This document shows positions 1-8,255 of a DNA stretch of 64,000 nt, in pieces. The position numbers and the translations under genes were made by a program. How positions within the stretch are numbered: position 1 is the stretch's first letter; each line of letters begins with the position of its first letter. The notes under the pieces were generated by a model, which was given only the letters and a program-made list of their open reading frames with translations, was not told where the DNA came from and searched no databases. Origin of the DNA: Anaerolineales bacterium (lineage in GTDB: Bacteria; Chloroflexota; Anaerolineae; Anaerolineales; Villigracilaceae); the NCBI GenBank assembly GCA_030583885.1, contig CP129480.1:1116001-1180000 (forward strand). Reading direction: 5' to 3'.

Positions 1-1693
1 CCATGTTTTTTGCATGGCACTCATAATCTTCGGATGAAAGATGAGATACGAAAGAATCCCCTCTTTCCTCTTTCAACTTTCCTGCCAATGCTGACATTTC
101 CTTCGCCGCCAGCACGAACAAGCCGGCAATGAACACGCTTTCAGCGACTTTTCCTTCCTTGTTGGTTGTCGTCTGGAATGATTGACCGGGCGTATCGGAA
201 AAGCAGTTCAGGTTCAGGCAGTCGTTCCAGTCCGCGCGCCCGATGAGCGGCAGTCCATGCGGACCGAGCCTGTCGAGCGTATATTGAATCGAATGCTGCA
301 AATGTCCGTGAAGCGGTTCTTCCGAGCCGGGCTGGTTGTCGTACGGCACGGCTTCATCCAGAATACTCCAATCGCCAGTCTCTTTGAGATACGCAGTTAC
401 AGCCAGTACCAGCCATAGCGGGTCATCGTTGAAGTTCGAGCCGACATCGTTGTTGCCGCGCTTGGTCAGCGGCTGGTATTGATGATACGCCCCGCCGTTT
501 GGCAGTTGCGTCGCGGCGAGGTCCAAAATCCGCTGGCGGGCGCGCTGGGGCATCATGTGCGTGAACCCAAGCAGGTCCTGGTTCGAATCACGGAATCCCA
601 TTCCCCGCCCGATGCCCGATTCAAAATACGATGCCGAACGGGACATGTTGAACGTGATCATCACCTGGTACGCATTCCAGATGTTCACCATGCGGTTGGT
701 GTGTTCATCAGGCGTGGCCACTTCGAATTTGCCGAGCAGTTCATCCCAGTATTGTTTCAATTCCTGATACGCGTCATCCACAACAGCGGGCTGGAGACAT
801 TTTCGTATCACGGGCAGAACCGTGCGCTTGTTGATGGTCTGCGAATTCGGCGGGTCGAACTTTTCCTCTACTGGATTTTCATGATAGCCCAGGATGAAGA
901 TGATCTTTTTCTGTTCCCCCGCTTCCAACTGGACTTTGACATGCTGTGCCCCGATGGGCTGCCAGCCGTGCGCCTCAGACCCCGACATTTGACCTGTTTC
1001 GACAGCCCGGGGCGAATCCCAGCCGCGATAGGGCCCAAGGAACGCTTCGCGCTGGGTGTCGAAGCCGGTCAACGGTTCGGAGCAGGCGAAGTAGGCAAAG
1101 TGATTGCGCCGTTCGCGGTATTCGGTCTTGTGGTAGATGACATCGTCCGCGATCTCGACCTGCCCGATGGAATAATTGCGCTGGAAGTTGGTGGCATCAT
1201 CCATCGCGTCCCAGAGATTGAATTCGATTGTGGAAAAGACGGATAGTTCCGCGGGTTTGTCGCGCTGGTTGGTAAGAGTCAATTCCCATATCTCTAGCGT
1301 CTCACCCAATGGGACGAAATAGCGGGTGGAGGCTTCGATCCCGTTCTTTTTGGATGTGATGACGGTGTATCCCATGCCGTGGCGGCATTCGTAGGAATCC
1401 AACGGGGTGCGGGTCGGCTGCCAGGTTGGCGACCAGTACACAGGTCCGGAAAGAAGCGGGTCTTCATCCCGCAGGTAGATGTAACGCCCACCCGAATCCA
1501 GTGGCGCATTGTTATATCGGTAGCGAGTCAGGCGTCTCAGGCGGGCATCCTGATAGAAGGAATATCCGCCTGCCGTGTTGGAGATGAGCCCGAAATATCC
1601 TTCCGGTCCAAGGTAGTTGATCCAGGGCAGGGGAGTGTCTGGCTGGGTGATTACGTATTCGCGCTGGGTGTCGTTGAAGTAGCCATAATGCAT
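1..1693 (-). CDS. Cellobiose phosphorylase (GH94), 3' end outside window
   Basis: Cytoplasmic glycoside hydrolase family 94 enzyme that cleaves cellobiose with phosphate to glucose 1-phosphate and glucose. The frame runs on the minus strand from the ATG at 1693 through the window edge with no stop, so about 564 of the roughly 810 residues usual for the family are present. It opens with MHYGYFNDTQREYVITQPDT, a typical cellobiose phosphorylase N-terminus. GFRDSNQD near residue 368 matches the family's sugar-binding Arg/Asp pair, and ADWNDCLNLN near residue 489 carries the catalytic acid Asp. It is the last visible gene of the sugar operon, 18 bp after the second permease, which fits import followed by phosphorolysis. 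A long open frame on the opposite strand here is a shadow. Cellodextrin or laminaribiose phosphorylase is possible but less likely. Confidence 0.93.
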   Translation of the reverse strand, partial: MHYGYFNDTQREYVITQPDTPLPWINYLGPEGYFGLISNTAGGYSFYQDARLRRLTRYRYNNAPLDSGGRYIYLRDEDPLLSGPVYWSPTWQPTRTPLDSYECRHGMGYTVITSKKNGIEASTRYFVPLGETLEIWELTLTNQRDKPAELSVFSTIEFNLWDAMDDATNFQRNYSIGQVEIADDVIYHKTEYRERRNHFAYFACSEPLTGFDTQREAFLGPYRGWDSPRAVETGQMSGSEAHGWQPIGAQHVKVQLEAGEQKKIIFILGYHENPVEEKFDPPNSQTINKRTVLPVIRKCLQPAVVDDAYQELKQYWDELLGKFEVATPDEHTNRMVNIWNAYQVMITFNMSRSASYFESGIGRGMGFRDSNQDLLGFTHMMPQRARQRILDLAATQLPNGGAYHQYQPLTKRGNNDVGSNFNDDPLWLVLAVTAYLKETGDWSILDEAVPYDNQPGSEEPLHGHLQHSIQYTLDRLGPHGLPLIGRADWNDCLNLNCFSDTPGQSFQTTTNKEGKVAESVFIAGLFVLAAKEMSALAGKLKEERGDSFVSHLSSEDYECHAKNM

Positions 1694-1711
1694 GGTGACT
1701 CAATGTAATCG

Positions 1712-2557
1712 TTATTCTTTTACAGCGCCCATGGCAATGCCGCTGATAATGTAGCGCGAGAAAAGGACATATAAAATAATGACCGGCACCACGGTAATGG
1801 CGAGACCGAGATAAATGGCGCCGTATTCCGTGCGGTAGACATCGCCGCGCAGGGTTTTGACGAGCATCGGGAGCGTGTATTTGTCCAGCGAGGTGATCAG
1901 GATGAATGCGTTAAAGAAGTTGTTCCATGAGGCCACGAACGCGAAGATGCCCAGGGTGGCGGCGCCCGGCATTGCCAGCGGCATCATGATGCGGTGGAAG
2001 ATGCCCAGTTCGCTTGCTCCGTCGATGCGCGCCGCGTCGATCAGGTCCTGAATGACCATTGACTCGAGATATTGTTTGCCAAAGAATACACCGCCCGCGT
2101 TGGCGATCAGCGGCAAAATAAGGGCTGCATAGTTGTCCGTCAGCCCGAGTCTGGACATGTATTGGAAGAAGCCAATAATGGTGAGCTGCATGGGGATCAT
2201 GACCAGCACTACGATAAAGTTGCTGAAGAACCTCTTGCCTTTGAATTCATACACGACGATGCCATAGGCGGTCAGCATGGAGAAGTACACGGTGATGACA
2301 GTTGATGCGACCGCCACGTACAGGCTGTTTGAGAAGCCTCTGGGAATGTTGATGCCTCGATTGAGCAATATTTGGTAGTTGTCCATCAGGTGCGTACTGG
2401 GTAAAATGCTGAGCCCCTGTTGGATCTCGGTGGTGGAACGGGTTGCGTTCACGATCAAAAGCCATATTGGGACAATGGTGATGATCACCAGAATGGTCAA
2501 TACGACATACACAAGTACGCGCATCAGGTTCGTTCTGAGTTTGTAGTTGTTAAGCAT
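1712..2557 (-). CDS. Carbohydrate ABC transporter permease, MalG-like (CUT1)
   Basis: Inner-membrane permease of a CUT1 sugar importer, 281 residues with about six membrane segments beginning with an N-terminal one near residues 13-35. The EAA-type loop that contacts the ATPase is visible as DAARIDGASELGIFHRIMMP around residues 180-200. It begins 4 bp after the stop of the MalF-like permease and is followed after 18 bp by cellobiose phosphorylase, so the likely substrate is cellobiose or a related beta-glucoside. No ATPase gene is present; CUT1 systems often share one MsmK/UgpC-type ATPase encoded elsewhere. Confidence 0.93.
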   Translation of the reverse strand: MLNNYKLRTNLMRVLVYVVLTILVIITIVPIWLLIVNATRSTTEIQQGLSILPSTHLMDNYQILLNRGINIPRGFSNSLYVAVASTVITVYFSMLTAYGIVVYEFKGKRFFSNFIVVLVMIPMQLTIIGFFQYMSRLGLTDNYAALILPLIANAGGVFFGKQYLESMVIQDLIDAARIDGASELGIFHRIMMPLAMPGAATLGIFAFVASWNNFFNAFILITSLDKYTLPMLVKTLRGDVYRTEYGAIYLGLAITVVPVIILYVLFSRYIISGIAMGAVKE

Positions 2558-2561
2558 GCGG

Positions 2562-3518
2562 CTATCCTTTCCCGTTCCAATTTTTTCTCAAGAACCACTT
2601 TCGCATGGATTTTTCGAAGCCGGATTCGTCCTTATCCCGCAGGAAATAGAAAATGCCCAGCGCACAGACTGTGGTCATGATGAAGGTAAGCACGCCCACA
2701 GCCGATGCGGCGCCGATATGACCTCTGCTGCTGGCGAATTTCATGTACATAAGGATATTGTTGGTCATGATGGAATTACTTGGCGCGCCTCTGCCATCCG
2801 TCAGGAGATACGGGATATCGAACATCTGCATGCCGCCGACGAGTGACGTGACGAAGATGTAGATCAGGATGGGCTTAAGCAGCGGAAGCGTTATCCGCCT
2901 GAACATCTGCGACGACGATGCGCCGTCCACCATGGCGGCTTCATATAAATGTACGGGGATGGACGTCATGCCGGCCATGACGATAATGATGGTCTGTCCG
3001 AACCACATCCACCATTGGATGAAGACCACGATTCCGCGGGTGATGTCTGCATTTTGCAAAAAATGCATGGCTTCCTCCAGAAAGCCGGCACGGACCATAA
3101 ATTGATTGACAGGCCCATAATAAGCAAACAGACTATTGAATAACGCAGCCACTACTGCCGGGATGATGAGATTCGGCAGATAGAAGACCGCCCTCCACAC
3201 CCCAACGGCCCTGACCCTCAAACGGATGTTCGTAAACCAGGCGGATAACAGCAAGGCCGCGCCCATTTGCGGAATGAAATTTAACATCCATATCAGCCAG
3301 GTGTTCCTAATCGCCTTTACAAACAATTGATCGGCAAATAGGACCTGAAAATTTCTCAGCCCAATAAAAGAGCCGCTTCTCGACATTAAGGTGTAATCCG
3401 TGAAGCTCAACGCCAGAGTGTTGTAAACAGGATACAAACCAAAGGCAAGAAAGCCGAGAATAAAGGGGGTGATGAAAAAATAACCGTAATAATTTCGGTT
3501 TATCCTGGTAAGCCTCAT
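2562..3518 (-). CDS. Carbohydrate ABC transporter permease, MalF-like (CUT1)
   Basis: Partner inner-membrane permease of the same importer, 318 residues when started at the ATG at 3518 (MRLTRINRNYYGYFFITPF). That start has a strong ribosome site, AAGGAGCT, just upstream; a 27-residue upstream extension lacks one. The EAA loop is YEAAMVDGASSSQMFRRITL in the C-terminal third. About six membrane segments are apparent. It sits between the binding-protein gene and the MalG-like permease. A strong hairpin lies in the roughly 100-bp gap to the binding-protein gene. Confidence 0.93.
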   Translation of the reverse strand: MRLTRINRNYYGYFFITPFILGFLAFGLYPVYNTLALSFTDYTLMSRSGSFIGLRNFQVLFADQLFVKAIRNTWLIWMLNFIPQMGAALLLSAWFTNIRLRVRAVGVWRAVFYLPNLIIPAVVAALFNSLFAYYGPVNQFMVRAGFLEEAMHFLQNADITRGIVVFIQWWMWFGQTIIIVMAGMTSIPVHLYEAAMVDGASSSQMFRRITLPLLKPILIYIFVTSLVGGMQMFDIPYLLTDGRGAPSNSIMTNNILMYMKFASSRGHIGAASAVGVLTFIMTTVCALGIFYFLRDKDESGFEKSMRKWFLRKNWNGKG

Positions 3519-3573
3519 GGTCAGCTCCTTAAAGTGGGGTATTTTGCAGCTAAACAATAAAAGTGAGGGAGAG

Positions 3574-3603
3574 TGGGGTGGTGCTGTAATCAGCACCACC
3601 CCA
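3574..3603 (-). terminator. Intercistronic hairpin after binding-protein gene
   Basis: A perfect 13-bp stem (arms 3574-3586 and 3591-3603, loop TAAT) just after the stop of the solute-binding protein gene. On the minus strand it is followed by pyrimidine-rich sequence but no clean T run. Such hairpins in sugar ABC operons usually act as leaky terminators or 3' stabilisers that give more binding protein than permease. Confidence 0.7.
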
Positions 3604-3618
3604 CAACATCGTTGGATG

Positions 3619-5061
3619 TTACTTCACGGGCGGTTCTGGGATGACAAGATCCGGGAACTCGCTGCGGACCAGATCCAGCCACTGCGTCCACATTGTGGCT
3701 TCATCGATCTCATTATTCAGATACTGGTCGCGCTGGCTTTCGAGCGCGCGCTGGATGGCGTCGTCGGAACCGGTTAACAGGGAGCCGTTCACTTTGGGAG
3801 CCGCTTCGCCAAAGGCTTCGTAGTTGTTTTGACCGCCCAGCCAGTTGTACAGTTCAGAACCGTCGAACGTCGAAGTGATTTTTTCAACCACCACCTGACT
3901 GGAGACAAAGTCGCCGGGCGCCTGTGCCTGGTCATTAGGAACACTCGGGTCAATGGCTTTCAAGTATTCGTTGGTGTAAACGCCGGTTGCCCAATTGGTC
4001 AGGTTCTCTTCGTTGAGGGCAACAAACTTGATGAATTCCTTCGCCAGATCCAGATTGGGACTGTCCTTCATGGCGCCCACCCACGTGCCGCCCCATTGAT
4101 ACGCCAGAGGACCATTGATCATCGCCCAGTCACCGCCGGTGTCGCCGGAGTTGGGGATCAGGACGTAAGGGAGACCCCAGGTCGGCAGGAAGTAACTGAA
4201 GACCTTCTTGGATTTGCCGTCAGCGCCAGCCAAGGTATCGCTCATGCCTGCAAACCAGCCTTCGGTCCACTGCTGTGCCTGTGATTCGTAGCCGTTCTCG
4301 CGCATGAGTTTGGCGAAGTGGATGTATTCAACGACGTTGGGATCAATGACCAGTTCTCCATCAACGATCCACGGCTGGGAGCGGTTGGCGAGGAAGGGAT
4401 TGAACAACTCGGCAGATGTGCCGACGGTGAAGTAATCCGGATTGCACTCCTTGATCTTGGCGGCCGTGTCGACAAATTTATCTATATCGGCAACCATTGC
4501 CTGGACCTCAGCCGGATCGTCCGTGCCGAGGCATTCCTGGGCGATACTGCGGCGATAGAAAAAGGCGCCCGGAGTTGCCTGGTATGAATACGCTTTTGTA
4601 ATCCCTGCATGAGTGCCCACCTGCACCACGGCAGGGAAGGTTTTCAGTTCTTCAGTCAAAGGCAGGAGATCGTTCAGGTCAGCGAGGAAATCAGCCTCAA
4701 CCCATTCTTTTACAAAAGCGGCTTCCAAGGCGACCACGTCGGGAGCGTCTGTAGTGCCAATGGCTGCTTTAAGTTTTGTCTGGTATTCACCGTCTGTCAT
4801 CGGGATCATGGTGTAGACAACGTCCACTTCCACATCCGGGTACAAACCTTCGAAGGCAACCGCCATGGTGCGGATCTCATTGGTAAATGACCACACCTTA
4901 AGAACTCGCTTGCCGTCAGCGGAGGTTGCCCCTCCGTCTGTGGTTGAAGGCGCATCACCTCCACTGGAAGCGGGAGCCTCAGCCGACCCGCCGCCGCAGG
5001 CAGCTAAAAGCATGCTTGCCAGCACCAACAGGCTAAAGACTACATAGATTGACTTACGCAT
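3619..5061 (-). CDS. Sugar ABC transporter substrate-binding lipoprotein
   Basis: Family 1 extracellular solute-binding protein, 480 residues. The N-terminus is a lipoprotein signal ending in the lipobox LLAAC (Cys22), followed by a Gly/Ser/Ala-rich linker to about residue 50 and then the mature fold (VLKVWSFTNEIRTMAVAFEG). It would capture a glucoside outside the membrane and deliver it to the two downstream permeases. A strong ribosome site (GAAGGAGAAG) precedes the ATG. First gene of the sugar operon, with a LacI-type operator about 155 bp upstream. The ligand is inferred from the cellobiose phosphorylase in the operon. Confidence 0.93.
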   Translation of the reverse strand: MRKSIYVVFSLLVLASMLLAACGGGSAEAPASSGGDAPSTTDGGATSADGKRVLKVWSFTNEIRTMAVAFEGLYPDVEVDVVYTMIPMTDGEYQTKLKAAIGTTDAPDVVALEAAFVKEWVEADFLADLNDLLPLTEELKTFPAVVQVGTHAGITKAYSYQATPGAFFYRRSIAQECLGTDDPAEVQAMVADIDKFVDTAAKIKECNPDYFTVGTSAELFNPFLANRSQPWIVDGELVIDPNVVEYIHFAKLMRENGYESQAQQWTEGWFAGMSDTLAGADGKSKKVFSYFLPTWGLPYVLIPNSGDTGGDWAMINGPLAYQWGGTWVGAMKDSPNLDLAKEFIKFVALNEENLTNWATGVYTNEYLKAIDPSVPNDQAQAPGDFVSSQVVVEKITSTFDGSELYNWLGGQNNYEAFGEAAPKVNGSLLTGSDDAIQRALESQRDQYLNNEIDEATMWTQWLDLVRSEFPDLVIPEPPVK

Positions 5062-5130
5062 GGTTCTTCTCCTTCAAGATTGATTTTTTATGAGTTATAC
5101 TGCGTGCGTGTGGAGTCATCTCCGCACGAT

Positions 5131-5185
5131 GGTGCAGGTCTTCCTTCTCCCGCAAAGGTTATGGAGGACCTGCTATTTTGTTTTT
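5131..5185. other. Leader stem-loop upstream of sugar operon
   Basis: Arms GCAGGTCTTCC and GGAGGACCTGC form an 11-bp stem with one G-T pair. On the minus strand it lies in the 5' leader of the binding-protein mRNA. On the plus strand it is followed by a T-rich run near 5174-5185, like a terminator for antisense transcription. Function uncertain. Confidence 0.4.
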
Positions 5186-5217
5186 ACGTCTGTCACACCA
5201 CCTCCTTTCACTTTGTT

Positions 5218-5233
5218 CCGGTAACGATACCGG
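5218..5233 (-). promoter_or_regulatory. LacI-family operator, sugar operon
   Basis: CCGGTAACGATACCGG, a near-palindrome with central CG typical of LacI/GalR operators. The core GGTAACGATACC recurs unchanged at 6325-6340 before the repressor gene. It lies in the region upstream of the binding-protein gene, where repressor could block the operon promoter. Confidence 0.85.
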
Positions 5234-5272
5234 CGAAGATAAAAAAATAATTTATCACGCCAGCTTTGCAAA

Positions 5273-6295
5273 TTATCTTGCTTTGGATAAAGCCTCGCAG
5301 GAGCCGCGCTTGACCAGTTGAGTTGGGACCTTGTGCACATGTACATCCAGCGCCTCCTTATTCACCATCTTGATTAGCATTTGGGTGGCAATGTATCCCA
5401 TCTCAGAAAGAAATTGATCCACGGTTGTAAGATCGAAATATTTGGCTTCTGAAATATTATCGAACCCAACAACAGATAGATCATCGGGAATATGAAGGCC
5501 TATCTCATCCGCCGCCTCGAATACGCCAATTGCAGATTGGTCATTCGCCGCAAATATGGCGGTGGGTGGGTCCTTTAACTTCAACAATTGCAAAGCACAC
5601 AGATGCCCGGTCTTTGTAGAGAAGTCACCCTCGTGGGCGATCAGCTCCTCGTCTATCTTAATCCCCGCGTTTATCAGCGCATCTTTATAACCCTTCAAGC
5701 GTCGTTCAGCACTTCCAATCTCGGGGCGTCCGCAAATAAACCCGATGCGCCTGTGTCCCAGGCTCAGAAGATATTCCATCACTTCGACCGCGCCATGGTA
5801 GTTTGTTCCCTGAACTGATGGATAGTTTGGATTAACAATATGCGGGTCAACGGCAATGATGGGGGCATCCGTGATGAATTCGGCGGCGGCGGACGCCACA
5901 ATAATTACGCCGTCTGTAATTGAATTGTTCAGAAGAGAAACATAATGCTGTTCGTGTAGGATCGTACCTGTTTTGTGAATATCCCCCGTTGTGTAGACCA
6001 GCAAATCAAAGGTTGATTCTGCGATCGCCCGGTTGATGCCTTTCATGACTTCCTGCGAATAAGGGAAACCGATATCCGGCACCACCAACCCAAGCAGGTT
6101 ATTTCGGCGGCTCCGCATGCTGCGAGCCGCCAGGTTTGATGTGTAGCCAAGCTTGTCAATGACTTTAAGGATTTTCTTCTGGGTATCCCCTGCGACATCG
6201 ACCTTGCCGTTCAACACGCGTGAAACCGTAGAAACAGACACCCTTGCTGTTTTTGCAACATCCTGGATGGTAACCGCTTGTTTTTTGGCTGGCAT
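5273..6295 (-). CDS. LacI-family transcriptional repressor of sugar operon
   Basis: 340-residue repressor with an N-terminal helix-turn-helix and hinge (VTIQDVAKTARVSVSTVSRVLNG, residues about 7-29) and a periplasmic-binding-protein-like sensor domain. The ATG at 6295 (MPAKKQAV) is preferred because a longer frame would begin inside the gene's own operator and promoter. It is the gene immediately upstream of the cellobiose operon on the same strand, with identical operator cores before itself and the operon, so it very probably represses both until cellobiose or a derivative binds. Confidence 0.93.
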   Translation of the reverse strand: MPAKKQAVTIQDVAKTARVSVSTVSRVLNGKVDVAGDTQKKILKVIDKLGYTSNLAARSMRSRRNNLLGLVVPDIGFPYSQEVMKGINRAIAESTFDLLVYTTGDIHKTGTILHEQHYVSLLNNSITDGVIIVASAAAEFITDAPIIAVDPHIVNPNYPSVQGTNYHGAVEVMEYLLSLGHRRIGFICGRPEIGSAERRLKGYKDALINAGIKIDEELIAHEGDFSTKTGHLCALQLLKLKDPPTAIFAANDQSAIGVFEAADEIGLHIPDDLSVVGFDNISEAKYFDLTTVDQFLSEMGYIATQMLIKMVNKEALDVHVHKVPTQLVKRGSCEALSKAR

Positions 6296-6324
6296 ATCAG
6301 AATCTGCACAAAATGGAAACGTTG

Positions 6325-6340
6325 CCGGTAACGATACCGA
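6325..6340 (-). promoter_or_regulatory. LacI-family operator, autoregulation
   Basis: CCGGTAACGATACCGA, same 12-base core as the operator at 5218-5233. It lies just downstream of the repressor's -10 box, around the start of transcription, as expected for autorepression. Confidence 0.85.
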
Positions 6341-6347
6341 TAAATAC

Positions 6348-6376
6348 ATTATTGCATATTAAAAAAGTTTTGTCAA
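6348..6376 (-). promoter_or_regulatory. Sigma70 promoter of lacI-family gene
   Basis: Minus-strand -35 TTGACA (6371-6376) and -10 AATAAT (6348-6353) separated by exactly 17 bp, directly upstream of the operator and the repressor start. Confidence 0.75.
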
Positions 6377-6439
6377 TACCATAACGTCGTGGTCTGTGGA
6401 CTTTCAAGGTCATGGATTTCATATATACAAGCATGTCAT

Positions 6440-6866
6440 TTCCCCACAGGTGCGGGGTAATTTCAGGATGCGGTGAGGCGCGTGCCGACAAACTTTGTTG
6501 ACTCATGCACAGCACGATGTCGCCGCCCGCATCAAACTCTGACCTTCGGGATGCAGCCGCCAAAATCGCCTGACCTCCCCAATGCGCTTGTCTGCGTTGC
6601 AGATTCTATCTGTTGCTGTCCGTTTGTAAACCGTTTGTTTTGAATATCGCTCGCAGCTTGCACTCTTGCGCGAACGGTTTCGCAGGTTTCTCCTAATCTA
6701 TCGCCGCTGAGTTTTTCGTAGTCGACTCTGGAAACTTCGATGTGGATGTCAATGCGGCCGAGAATGGGATCAGAAATGCGCTTTTGATATTTGGTAACAC
6801 CGGCAGGCACGCAGGTGCAGGGCTTATGCGAATTCCCAACACAACCGCACTGGCAGGGGTGTACAC
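6440..6866 (-). pseudogene. comM/yifB (Mg chelatase-like) C-terminal remnant, frameshifted
   Basis: Remnant of the C-terminal part of the ComM/YifB AAA+ ATPase family. From about 6866 down it reads HPCQCG...KPCTC, then VTKYQKRISDPILGRIDI and VSRVDYEKLSGDRLGE, the conserved zinc-finger and following region. The frame then shifts twice: ICNADKRIGEVRRF and LHPEGQSLMRAA are in another frame, and the final HRILKLPRT follows a stop. The Walker A/B ATPase half is absent. A second, less decayed copy of the same part lies at 26101-26600. No intact copy is present in this window. Confidence 0.8.
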
Positions 6867-7233
6867 AATCAGACCTATTTTTCCGTGCTTCGTTGTATGT
6901 TATCGCTTCGACCCGTATCCCGATAGCTGCTGTGGTATGGTTTTGGAATTTATTCCCACTCTTTGCAGAGAGGTGGTTTAAAAGTGGATTACATCCGTCC
7001 TAAAACTTAAGAAACTTGATAGTAGCATTCCAAAAGGATGGAGTGCTAAAATAATTCGGCTGTATCATCCATTGAGGGATGAATGCGCGCAAACAATTAC
7101 CTCGTCACCTTTGTAATATTACTTATCACTATTGCAACCATGCGTATAACTTTATATGCCGCAGTTGGGGGAGGCTGGCTGGCGGCGCACTATCCACTTG
7201 GCTGGGTAAATACTTCACCAGAGTCCGATACGC
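6867..7233. other. Intergenic region without recognisable gene
   Basis: About 370 bp between the comM remnant and the receiver gene. An open frame reads into the receiver gene from 7083, but its first 63 codons look non-coding and have no homology I recognise. No clear promoter beyond that noted before 7272. Confidence 0.5.
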
Positions 7234-7271
7234 ATGAGCCTCGCCCGTCGTACACTACAAGTGAGGCTCAT
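7234..7271 (+). promoter_or_regulatory. Inverted repeat abutting receiver gene start
   Basis: Perfect 9-bp arms ATGAGCCTC (7234-7242) and GAGGCTCAT (7263-7271) flank a possible -10 (TACACT, 7251-7256). The right arm ends directly at the ATG of the receiver gene and covers its only ribosome-site-like bases (GTGAGG). It could be an operator, or an mRNA hairpin that hides the translation start. Confidence 0.55.
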
Positions 7272-7658
7272 ATGATTCGCATCTTCATTGCAGACCCCGA
7301 CCCCGCAACGCGCAAGGGGCTGAAACTTTTTCTCAGACGCAAACTGGGCACGAACGGTGTCGTGGAAGTTGGGGATGTGGAGACTTTGCTCCGCACATTG
7401 GCAGATGTGCCGCCCGACCTGCTTCTACTGGATTGGCGGCTCTACGGCTCTCCCGCACCCGAAACCTGCCGGTTGCTCCAACGGGCATATCCTCATTTGA
7501 AGATCATCCTGCTCAGTGTGGATGCGGATGATGAAGCCGCAGCAAGGGAAGCAGGCGCGGATTTCATCCACAAGCGCGCGTCGCCCGATGAATTGCTCGC
7601 AACGTTAGTGCCGCTTTTGCGTAAAGATAACAAGCCCTCAAAACTCAAAACAAGTTGA
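7272..7658 (+). CDS. Stand-alone response regulator receiver protein
   Basis: 128-residue CheY-like receiver with no output domain. The phospho-acceptor is Asp54 in LLLLDWRL, the acidic patch is Asp8/Asp10, and the conserved Lys is in FIHKRASPDEL. Start at the ATG at 7272 because the receiver fold begins there (MIRIFIADPD). It is followed after 19 bp by a LiaF-like membrane protein gene with which it is probably cotranscribed. A paralogue of the same size and architecture lies at 49296-49667. No kinase is adjacent, so the partner is unknown. Confidence 0.85.
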   Translation: MIRIFIADPDPATRKGLKLFLRRKLGTNGVVEVGDVETLLRTLADVPPDLLLLDWRLYGSPAPETCRLLQRAYPHLKIILLSVDADDEAAAREAGADFIHKRASPDELLATLVPLLRKDNKPSKLKTS

Positions 7659-7677
7659 TATTGAAAGGAGAATAAAA

Positions 7678-8241
7678 ATGCAAACGAATCGTTCCAACGT
7701 CGGGTCGCTGGTTGGAGGTGCGCTGTTGATCGCCTTTGGCTTGCTGGCGCTGGCAGGTCAGATCTTCCGCGGTTTGGACTGGGGATTCTTCTGGCCCTTC
7801 ATTGTGATCGCCTTCGGCGCGCTGTTCTTCGTGGCGATGTTCGCAGGTGGAAAGGGATCTGCGGCGTTCGCCATTCCCGGCAGCATCATCAGCGGCGTGG
7901 GGTTGATCCTGCTGTTCCAGAACATCACACATCGTTGGGAGTCCATGTCCTATTTCTGGGCGCTGATCATCATGTTCGTGGGTGTTGGCATTTATATAAT
8001 GGGCTGGCATGGCGGCGATGAAGGTCAAAAGAAATCGGGTGCTGGTGTGATGAAGGTCGGGATCATCCTGTTCATCATCTTCGGCGCGTTCTTCGAGATG
8101 ATCCTCTCTTCATTTAGCGGCATGATCTTCCCAATCCTGCTCATCCTGCTGGGCGGATACCTGATCGTGACACGCTCCGGTCTGTTGGGCGGGAGGAAGA
8201 ACGATGCATCATCAGACGATGTAATTCCGCCGGCAAGTTAA
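7678..8241 (+). CDS. LiaF/DUF5668-like membrane protein
   Basis: 187-residue protein with about six short hydrophobic segments, several with the GxLLIxFGLLxLxGQ...FFWPFIVIAFG pattern of LiaF-type (DUF5668) membrane regions. Strong ribosome site (GAAAGGAGAATAAA) before the ATG. It sits between the receiver gene and a DUF2807 protein with a similar N-terminal membrane region, so the three genes probably form an envelope-stress-related operon. Function otherwise unknown. Confidence 0.75.
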   Translation: MQTNRSNVGSLVGGALLIAFGLLALAGQIFRGLDWGFFWPFIVIAFGALFFVAMFAGGKGSAAFAIPGSIISGVGLILLFQNITHRWESMSYFWALIIMFVGVGIYIMGWHGGDEGQKKSGAGVMKVGIILFIIFGAFFEMILSSFSGMIFPILLILLGGYLIVTRSGLLGGRKNDASSDDVIPPAS

Positions 8242-8255
8242 GAAAGGTGGAAAAA

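Noticed and set aside
479..1246. Long plus-strand open frame (255 codons) in the first 1.3 kb
   Set aside because: It is antisense to the clearly homologous cellobiose phosphorylase frame on the minus strand and has no recognisable domain.
7141..7200. Possible reverse-strand copy of the promoter module (CTCCCCCAACTGCGG on the minus strand)
   Set aside because: Lacks a second core at 27 bp and a -10 at the correct place; no minus-strand gene follows.
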